Positions 34,799 through 41,497 of a DNA stretch of 64,000 nucleotides are shown in pieces; within the stretch, counting starts at the first letter, position 1; each line of letters starts with the position of its first letter. The stretch is from assembly GCF_001747405.1 (NCBI RefSeq), contig NZ_CP017305.1, positions 2,002,001-2,066,000 of the forward strand. The letters are read 5' to 3'. The position numbers were made by a program, and so were the translations under genes. This DNA comes from Chlorobaculum limnaeum. GTDB taxonomy: Bacteria > Bacteroidota > Chlorobiia > Chlorobiales > Chlorobiaceae. A model generated the notes under the pieces. The model was given only the letters and a program-made list of their open reading frames with translations, ran no database searches and was not told the DNA's origin.

Positions 34799-35497
34799 TC
34801 ATTTCTTCAGACCAGCATCATTACCAAATTCAATGGCTTGCAACCGTTCGGCTTCGACCTTGAGTGCACTGAGTCCTGCAACCATGTCTTTTTTCAGCAT
34901 ACCTTGAAAAATGAAGTCTGGAGCGACAAAAGAAGGTTTGATCTCGGATACATAAGTCAGTATTGTACCTTTAGTTGAATATTTCTGAAGACTCCAGGAT
35001 CCTTTATAGATTTCAAAATCACCCGAAATCTGCTCATAATCTATTTTCGATGGATACGTTTCATGCATATTTATAGTAACCCGGATAGTTTTTTTAAATA
35101 ATAACACACGAAACTCACCAATCAAGGCAATCACCTTCAAACTACCCTTGTCTTCAACAAGATCACTTTCAACCATTTTCGGGATATACAGCTTGAGATT
35201 ATTGTAATCAGTCAGAACTTTCCAGACCATAGCAGGAGGCGCATCGATGTATATGGTGCTTTTCATACCCGTAACACCGTCCGGCATTTTTGTTATTTCT
35301 ATCTTGATCAGTTTCTCATACTCTCTGGTGGCTTCGGACGGCTGAATGCGTGAGTTGTCGGCTTTACACTGATGCGGCTTGAGTGTTAATATGAGCGGCA
35401 AGAACGCTATAATCGAAATCATTACCGAATGCAAAATACACCTCAATACAAGGCATGATGACTCGCTGTATTGTAATAGTGAATTTTTCGTATTCAA
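34799..35497 (-). CDS. SRPBCC (START/polyketide-cyclase fold) secreted or membrane-anchored protein
   Basis: The 232-residue protein has a hydrophobic N-terminal segment (VMISIIAFLPLILTL), followed by a ligand-binding SRPBCC domain: STIYIDAPPAMVWKVLTDYN near the start of the domain and the long C-terminal helix with FIFQGMLKKDMVAGLSALKVE. Proteins of this fold bind lipids, polyketides or tetrapyrrole-like molecules in a deep cavity. The DNA is clearly AT-richer than the 29-34 kb module. A downstream start at Met26 would place the hydrophobic segment at the very N terminus. The next gene on the same strand, 224 bases upstream, is a radical-SAM methyltransferase-like protein; a shared pathway is possible but not shown. 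Confidence 0.7.
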   Translation of the reverse strand: MNTKNSLLQYSESSCLVLRCILHSVMISIIAFLPLILTLKPHQCKADNSRIQPSEATREYEKLIKIEITKMPDGVTGMKSTIYIDAPPAMVWKVLTDYNNLKLYIPKMVESDLVEDKGSLKVIALIGEFRVLLFKKTIRVTINMHETYPSKIDYEQISGDFEIYKGSWSLQKYSTKGTILTYVSEIKPSFVAPDFIFQGMLKKDMVAGLSALKVEAERLQAIEFGNDAGLKK

Positions 35498-35721
35498 TGT
35501 CTCTCGAACAAGTGTTTATGAAAAATGCAATCGGCTGACTGCGTTACGATAAAAAAGAACTATAACCCGATATCGATCATGCTCCAGTAAAGTCCTGAAT
35601 GTTGAAGAATATTGCAGTACTTACCATCCTGCTGCCAGACAGATATCCTGAATCATCACCCTCAGCCGCATGGATCGATCATCAAGCACGTCTCGTAAAC
35701 ATTTCAAGTCTTTTTATCAAA

Positions 35722-37230
35722 TCACACCGGCTCTGCCAATGTCACGCCATTCCTTATATATGACTCCGAGACTATGCGGAAGTGGTGACCATAGATCGCG
35801 AGCGTTATGGCAAGCGGCAGTGCACGACGATGGTTTACGATTGTCCAGATCAACATATTCCAATACTGGAACCGCTCCCGTCCCACAACACCGAGCAGCA
35901 CTACTGAACGGGCAAACGCCATGAGTTGGGATATACGGAAGCTTTTTTTTATCACCGGCACCTTGTACTCCTTAAGCAATGTCCGTATGCGTTGATAATA
36001 GTTCTTTGGCGCATAGAGATAAAGCATCATCTTCATATAGCCCTTTCTCAAAATATCGGAATCCATTTTAGGTATGATATTTGTATTGCCATCGGCATTG
36101 TCGCCGCTTAAATTATTTAACAACCGGCCTTCCAGTTGCATCCTTTCATATAATTTCGTTCCAGGCAATGCCTGAAGAATACCTACCATAGCGGTAACGA
36201 TTCCGCTTTTCTGAATGAACTCGATTTGTTTCGAAAAAATCGAGGGGGTATCACTGTCGAAACCGACGATAAAGCCACCCATCACCTCCAGACCGGTATG
36301 CTGTATCAGCTTGATGTTATATAAAAGATCTCTCGAAGTATTGTGCTGTTTTCCACATGCTTTAAGTGCGAAATCATCAGGTGTTTCAATACCAATAAAG
36401 ACCTGGTTAAAGCCTGCCTGCACCATGAGTTCCATAAGCTCCGGATCATCAGCCAGATTTATTGAACATTCCGTGTAGTATTGATTGGTTACGGAATTCT
36501 CCGTTCGCCAGGCAATCAGTTGCGGAAGGAGTTCTTTTTTCAGATATGATTTATGAGAAATAAAGTTATCATCAACAAAAAAGAGCGTGCCTTTCCACCC
36601 AAGTTTACGAAGGCCATCAAGCTCTTCGATAATTTGAGCACTTGTTTTTGTGCGTATTTTATGACCCAATAAGGCGGTGATATTACAAAAATCGCATTGA
36701 TATGGGCATCCTCTCGAAAACTGTATAGCCATGGAGGCATATTTGTCAATTTCAAGCAATTCCCACTGTGGAGCCGGTATCATGCTTATATCAGGGAACG
36801 CATCAGTGGTATAGATTCTGCCCGGATTTCCTCGCCTAAGATCGTCAAGAAATGGTGGAAGAGTAAGTTCAGCTTCATTCAGCACAAAATGTTCCACACC
36901 TGGAAACTCTTCATAACCAGCAGTAAACAATGGACCACCCGCAACAACTTTAATGCCGACATTACGACAGAGATCGATCACTTCTTTTGCTGATTTTTGC
37001 TGGATAGCCATAGCGCTGATAAAAACCATATCAGCCCATGAAAGATCTTTTTTTTCAAGTGTACTCACATTGAGATCAACAAGCTTTCGGCCCCATTGTT
37101 CAGGCAGCATCGACGCTATAGTGAGCAGTCCAAGAGGTGGAAGTGCAGCTTTCTTGCCGATAAATTTCAGTGCATGTCTGAAGCTCCAAAACGTATCAGA
37201 AAATCTGGGATAAACGAGCAGAGCATTCAT
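35722..37230 (-). CDS. B12-binding radical-SAM protein (BchQ/BchR/HpnP-like, DUF4070 type)
   Basis: The 502-residue protein has an N-terminal cobalamin-binding Rossmann domain (MNALLVYPRFSDTFW; VDLNVSTLEKKDLSWADM; VVAGGPLFTAGYEEFP) but no obvious DxHxxG motif. The radical-SAM core follows with its CxxxCxxC cluster site SRGCPYQCDFCNITALLG, LGWKGTLFFVDDNFI and the TIM-barrel strands, then a C-terminal DUF4070-like region. Closest in layout are the C-8 and C-12 methyltransferases of bacteriochlorophyll c/d/e (BchQ, BchR) and hopanoid methyltransferase HpnP. The gene is AT-rich against a GC-rich genome, so it may be an acquired paralogue and not one of the core pigment enzymes. The substrate is unknown. 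Confidence 0.82.
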   Translation of the reverse strand: MNALLVYPRFSDTFWSFRHALKFIGKKAALPPLGLLTIASMLPEQWGRKLVDLNVSTLEKKDLSWADMVFISAMAIQQKSAKEVIDLCRNVGIKVVAGGPLFTAGYEEFPGVEHFVLNEAELTLPPFLDDLRRGNPGRIYTTDAFPDISMIPAPQWELLEIDKYASMAIQFSRGCPYQCDFCNITALLGHKIRTKTSAQIIEELDGLRKLGWKGTLFFVDDNFISHKSYLKKELLPQLIAWRTENSVTNQYYTECSINLADDPELMELMVQAGFNQVFIGIETPDDFALKACGKQHNTSRDLLYNIKLIQHTGLEVMGGFIVGFDSDTPSIFSKQIEFIQKSGIVTAMVGILQALPGTKLYERMQLEGRLLNNLSGDNADGNTNIIPKMDSDILRKGYMKMMLYLYAPKNYYQRIRTLLKEYKVPVIKKSFRISQLMAFARSVVLLGVVGRERFQYWNMLIWTIVNHRRALPLAITLAIYGHHFRIVSESYIRNGVTLAEPV

Positions 37231-37633
37231 TGCAATAGAGTTTCATCTTAAGAAAAGTACCGCGCCTTGAAAACAGTCAACAATAGTTTAACCAATTTTA
37301 AATTGCCGACTGACATAACGTTAACTGACAGCGCAAACCTCATCAGTGGTCATTCTCGTGGTTTCAGGCACATACTTTCATTGTTTCACTGACAGTAATT
37401 ATCACTTATCCTGTTCATAATTCTGAACGGTATTAAACAATACACTCTCAAGAATTGGTTCTGCAACTTGACAGGCAATCTCAGCAGGCATTTGAGTTTA
37501 TCATCTGCGTTCTTCGAAGGGCGAGCTTTTGAAGCAAAAGAATAAGCATGTCAGTGGTCACAATACAGACTGGCTGCTGACATACAGGCTCATGCGTTCA
37601 ATCAACATCACGTTCGAACCGGATAATAAATAT
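37231..37633. other. Intergenic region with no gene seen
   Basis: AT-rich DNA without an open frame of note. TGACAG/CTGTCAG-type short words recur (near 37326, 37388 and 37545) but do not form an ordered array. Confidence 0.5.
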
Positions 37634-37789
37634 CTAAGGCCTTGCCTGATTTGTATTTGAATTTCCAGCAATATCTTTGTTGCTTTTTGACTCCTCCTGA
37701 TTGGAAGACCCTTTTATTGAACCTTTGTAAGTTGTTGTGCATCCGGATATCCCCAGCAACATGATCACCAACAATGCATAGATATTCAT
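37634..37789 (-). CDS. Small lipoprotein (51 residues)
   Basis: ATG at 37789 starts MNIYALLVIMLLGISGCTTT. A charged region-hydrophobic core-lipobox (LGISGC) makes this a lipoprotein signal with Cys17 as the lipidated residue. The mature part of about 35 residues is Ser, Asn and Lys rich with no fold. A GGAG lies seven bases before the start, supporting it as a real gene. It is 43 bases downstream of the coiled-coil gene on the same strand. Size and context recall entericidin-like stress lipoproteins, but the similarity is only general. Confidence 0.65.
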   Translation of the reverse strand: MNIYALLVIMLLGISGCTTTYKGSIKGSSNQEESKSNKDIAGNSNTNQARP

Positions 37790-37832
37790 GACAAGCTCCA
37801 TTATTTTATATATTGCTGATCAACAACCGTTA

Positions 37833-38123
37833 TCAATCTTTAAACTTATCCGTAACATCATGAATAGCTTTACGTATCCCGTTCATTGCTTTTTCAACAC
37901 CATCCTTCATTTTTTCCCAGCCATCTTCTCCAGCCTCGCCCAACTCTTTCAACCTGGTTTTTGCCGTCTCTACACCATGTTCAAGCTCGTCGAGATGGGT
38001 GGCATATTTGATGCGGGTGTCGGCTGTAAAATTTTTCGCTTTGGCCTTGAACTCAGCCACCTTGGCGTGCGCGATCTCCAGCTCTGCTTCAGCTTTTTGT
38101 TTGTAGGCGTCTTTCGTATTCAT
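37833..38123 (-). CDS. Small coiled-coil protein
   Basis: The 96-residue protein is almost wholly helical with heptad spacing (KQKAEAELEIAHAKVAEFKA; LDELEHGVETAKTRLKELGE), with Lys and Glu balanced. A second half (WEKMKDGVEKAMNGIRKAIHD) resembles apolipoprotein/CsbD-like amphipathic helices. An AAAGGAG ribosome-binding site lies ten bases before ATG 38123. Proteins of this kind accompany general-stress loci in Chlorobiaceae and other bacteria. No enzyme role is suggested. It is followed by the small lipoprotein gene and preceded by the ECF sigma-like gene. Confidence 0.75.
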   Translation of the reverse strand: MNTKDAYKQKAEAELEIAHAKVAEFKAKAKNFTADTRIKYATHLDELEHGVETAKTRLKELGEAGEDGWEKMKDGVEKAMNGIRKAIHDVTDKFKD

Positions 38124-38274
38124 CTTTATTCTCCTTTATTTGATTGATTCAGATTTCTGATTTTCTGTCATTTATCTCTATTGTTTTCGAACGAAGTCAT
38201 CTGTAAACACTTGAGTTCAGGAGGCATGTACAATAAGCCTGTAGCATGAATTTCTTTCAACAGCCCACGCCTTT

Positions 38275-38701
38275 TTACAAATGACAATAATTCAACAGGG
38301 TACCCTTACCTACCTGTTTGCGCCCCCAGGATAACCACATCCGTATCGTTTCGATAGATTTCCCTGTTATTTCAGAAATATCGCTATATTTAAGTCTGGA
38401 TATTTCTGAGAGCAGAACCGAAAGCTTAATATCATCAAATCGCCGCCACAACGATTGCGTCAATTTCTCTTCTGATCGGCATACATTATTCGCAACACCA
38501 GAGCCAGACTCCGCCCTAACACTGTCAAAATAACAGATTCTGAACATTTTTGATTATCTCCATTTCAGAGCTTGCAATATCGACATTCAGATAGACACTG
38601 TTTAAAAGGTCACTTGCAGATTTTTCAGAACCTGTCATCCAGTAAGCAAGACTATAAATATCGTCCATCAAGTCAAGCGGCGTTTTTTTCTCTTCAATCA
38701 T
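38275..38701 (-). pseudogene. ECF-type sigma factor, frameshifted at a five-base homopolymer
   Basis: ATG at 38701 (GGAGG ten bases upstream) starts MIEEKKTPLDLMDDIYSLAY, with sigma region 2-like WMTGSEKSASDLLNSVYLNV, and runs to EIIKNVQNLLF and a stop at 38525-38527. Skipping one base in the A5 run (T5 at 38547-38551 on the plus strand) joins it to IKMFRICYFDSV and then to a region-4-like helix-turn-helix KYSDISEITGKSIETIRMWL with SWGRKQVGKG. Together this is the length of a short ECF sigma factor. It may be a true mutation, a programmed frameshift or a sequencing slip. It neighbours several tiny stress-type genes that could be its regulon. Confidence 0.72.
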
Positions 38702-38843
38702 AATCCCTCCAGCAACACATGTTGTGCCATTCAGATAATAAAGACTCTTTTTGCTTTCCACTAAATTCTTCGGTTATCATTTCTCACTCTGATTACTATG
38801 AACGTTGTGATGATATCTCATTTTCATCATCACCGTAATTACT

Positions 38844-38978
38844 TAGTGTCATGCCACAGTCAAATTGACCAATAACGTTAGTCGACTTTCGAATTATAGC
38901 AATCAAGTCATCTGTATTCACTTTACCAGGCTTGTAAAATCAGATATTGGCCCCAGATTTGACTGTGACATAACACTA
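38844..38978. repeat. MITE-like inverted repeat
   Basis: A 22-base arm beginning TAGTGTCATGCCACAG (38844-38865) has an inverted partner at 38957-38978 matching at 20 of 22 positions. CCAATA follows both arms inwards. The 135-bp unit carries no gene and lies between the sigma-like gene and the next small gene. Confidence 0.55.
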
Positions 38979-39026
38979 TAAAAACTCCGGCAATCCCCGA
39001 TACAATCCAGATTTATAGTCACACCA

Positions 39027-39176
39027 TCACAAAATTCGCCGTCCTTGCAGCAGACGAATTACAATCACTATTATCGCGATCACGATAAGTATATGAATGA
39101 GGCCTCCCATGGTGTATGAGGTTACCAATCCAAGCAGCCAGAGGATAATCAGTATGATGGCAATGGTTTCAAGCAT
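39027..39176 (-). CDS. Small membrane protein of the lmo0937 family
   Basis: The 49-residue protein is MLETIAIILIILWLLGL, then TSYTMGGLIHILIVIAIIV and a basic end (RLLQGRRIL). Two membrane helices joined by a Gly-Gly turn is the complete lmo0937/DUF5670 family layout. These proteins are stress-induced in several bacteria and of unknown role. The ATG at 39176 has AGAGGGTG a few bases upstream. With the coiled-coil protein, the small lipoprotein and the sigma-like gene it forms a stress-type cluster on one strand. Confidence 0.85.
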   Translation of the reverse strand: MLETIAIILIILWLLGLVTSYTMGGLIHILIVIAIIVIVIRLLQGRRIL

Positions 39177-39828
39177 TTTACACCCTCTTTTCTTTTGTGT
39201 ATGTGGATGAATCGATTTACCGGCATTTCGGCGATGCTGGAAAACCTGACTGAACGACAACGACCGAATGAAAAATCGCAGTATTCACAGAAAAAATATC
39301 GCGCTGAACCGCGGCTTGACAAATAACGAAAAACTACGCCTGCATCAGTCAATAAAAGATGACGGTGCAAGCATGTACTAAAAATGTACTGGTACTGATG
39401 ACTTATTACTGATTGTACCGAATGCTCTGATCATTCGATACGGAGCTGTAGCGGGCACAGCCACAGAATGAGAGACATGCAACAACGAGGGGTCGGGGAA
39501 AAACAACAAGAAAATGTGTCTCTGCGCAATGTCTTAAAGAAACAGCCCGGAATCTCATAAAAGTTCCCATACCAGATGAGCGCTGAACAGATTTTCGGAA
39601 TCTTCACGGAGTACGAGACCGATATGCCGTAAATACGGCATTAACGAATAACTACTGACGGCGCTGTCGTACCCGTGGGACACACAAAACCAGAACCCGC
39701 ATGAACTGGGCGCGTAAAAATAACTGCCCGCGCGGAGGCACTCGCAGAGATACGCCATCCATAACGGGCTGCACGCAGCAATAAAGCAGCAAACATATAC
39801 AATGCTTATTTATTTTATTAACTTTATG
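39177..39828. other. Long intergenic region next to the insertion sequence
   Basis: A 67-codon frame (39555-39758, minus) shows no recognisable features. No RNA gene or clear repeat was seen. It likely contains the promoter for the lmo0937-like gene. Confidence 0.5.
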
Positions 39829-41463
39829 TAATTAGGGTTTGCTGAAGAATTCAAGCCATCGCCCCGCGGCACTCAATCGCCGCTCGGGGAGGTGACCACG
39901 CGAACAAATTTCTGATTACATCAAGCTCCAAAAGGAGCCATTCAAACAGGCGCAAAAAAGGAGCGGCGAGCAGCCGGTCCAAGTTCATCACGAGGAACGT
40001 GATCGAGACCACACTCAGACTGCTCTCGGCAAGCCTCGCCATTACCCGGCCCAGCCCGTATCGGCGCTTCGCCTTACCGAACATGCCTTCGACGGCATTC
40101 CGGACTCCTTCGTCTTCCCTGATCTGCCGCCGGCGGGCCCGGTTCTTCTCAACATCCTTCGGGGGCCGACCGAGCGGCACGCCGCTCAGCCGGATTCCTC
40201 GTGCCTTGCACCACATCCGGTTGGCCAGCGTCCGGTAGATCTTGTCGGCATGGACTGATTCGGGATAGTGCCCGTAGCGCTCGCGATATCGCTCGATATC
40301 CCGCACCAGGTCGCAGCCTTCGTTGTAGGCGTTCCAGCTCATCCGTTCCGGCAGGCTGATGCCGTCGACGACGCTGATGGAGAGCTTCATGCCGAACTCC
40401 GTCCTGGCTGCGGCCTTGCCCCGTACGATCGGCCTGACATGGGGCTGGCTGATGCTGACGATTCGATCGCTGATGCTCTTCCTGTCACTCTTGTACATTT
40501 CCTGTTGCTGCCGATACAGCTCATCGATCACCAGCAGGTCGCGATACCGCGCTGTCGAGAGGACGGTCAGCGGTACAGCGGCGCTGAGCGCTTCGATATG
40601 CTTCAGGTTTCGACCGATGTACTGCAACTGCTGGCGAATGGCTCGACGAAGCGCTTTTTTCGACAGGTTCCGCTTCATGATTGCCGAGAGAAACGCTTTC
40701 CTGGCCTTCTTGCGATACGTCCTCGGCTTGCCCAACTCCTGCGGAGCATTGGCACACAACTGGTCGATGATTTTCTCGGTCTTTTCCCGTGCTTCGTTGA
40801 GCAGACCAATATCCGTCGGATAGGCGATGTCTGCCGGTGCGCAGGTGGCATCAACGATGAGTTTGCCCTTGTTGCCGGAACCACCGTCTCCGTCGTCATT
40901 CTGGTTCCTTTCCTCAGCCTTCCTGCGCTCTTCAGCCAGATGGCGTTGCAGGAGTTCCTCCTGCAACGCGGCCAGATCGGTATGCTTCAGCCGCTTCCGA
41001 AAGTGGGTCAGCATCGAGGCATCGAAGGGCGCTGCATGCTGGTACGTTTCAAGACCGATAAAGAACTGGAGATACGGGTTCTCCTTGATCTGTTCGACCG
41101 TCTCGATATCCGAAAGGCCGAGCTTCTCCTTGATAATCAAGGACCCCAGCGCCATGCGAACCGTCAGTGCAGGAGCGCCCCGTTTCGACATGAAGTTTTT
41201 GGCATACATCGTCTCGGCGACGTGCCAGGGAATTACGTCGGCGAGCTTCACCCACCGGTTTTCCGGATCGAGTTTACCACCAAACGGCAGATGGAAATTT
41301 TCGAACGTGAGCTGCTGAAACTTCGGCTGGTACATGAATCGGCGGTATCGAGGTGCAGGGTTTTTGGGGCTTTTTCAGGCTTTTCCTTGCATTCAAGATA
41401 CAAAAATACCGCTTAATTCATTACCATAAAACAATTTAACCATTATTCAGCAGACCCTAATTA
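39829..41463. mobile_element. Complete IS5-like insertion sequence
   Basis: Terminal inverted repeats TAATTAGGGTTTGCTGAA (39829-39846) and TTCAGCAGACCCTAATTA (41446-41463) match at 17 of 18 positions and enclose one intact transposase gene. TAATTA itself is palindromic and present at both ends, so it may be the target duplication, with the element proper starting at GGGT. The right end lies 34 bases before the CheB/CheR gene. Confidence 0.9.
39851..41335 (-). CDS. IS5/IS1182-like transposase
   Basis: The 494-residue transposase has the N-terminal DUF772-type domain (LTVRMALGSLIIKEKLGLSD, FDASMLTHFRKRL) and a DDE catalytic domain: first Asp in KLIVDATCAPADIAYPTD, second Asp in SVHADKIYRT, and the Glu region in GMFGKAKRRYGLGRV. 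The frame is undamaged and the terminal inverted repeats are nearly perfect, so it could be active. The start at 41335 (MYQPKFQQLTFENF) is typical of the family. It reads away from the CheB/CheR gene. Confidence 0.93.
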   Translation of the reverse strand: MYQPKFQQLTFENFHLPFGGKLDPENRWVKLADVIPWHVAETMYAKNFMSKRGAPALTVRMALGSLIIKEKLGLSDIETVEQIKENPYLQFFIGLETYQHAAPFDASMLTHFRKRLKHTDLAALQEELLQRHLAEERRKAEERNQNDDGDGGSGNKGKLIVDATCAPADIAYPTDIGLLNEAREKTEKIIDQLCANAPQELGKPRTYRKKARKAFLSAIMKRNLSKKALRRAIRQQLQYIGRNLKHIEALSAAVPLTVLSTARYRDLLVIDELYRQQQEMYKSDRKSISDRIVSISQPHVRPIVRGKAAARTEFGMKLSISVVDGISLPERMSWNAYNEGCDLVRDIERYRERYGHYPESVHADKIYRTLANRMWCKARGIRLSGVPLGRPPKDVEKNRARRRQIREDEGVRNAVEGMFGKAKRRYGLGRVMARLAESSLSVVSITFLVMNLDRLLAAPFLRLFEWLLLELDVIRNLFAWSPPRAAIECRGAMA

Positions 41464-41497
41464 CCAGAAAAATAATTTCTCACTACCGAACGGCGTA

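Noticed and set aside
39555-39758. 67-codon frame rich in Cys, Tyr and Ser
   Set aside because: No ribosome-binding site and no plausible fold. Likely chance.
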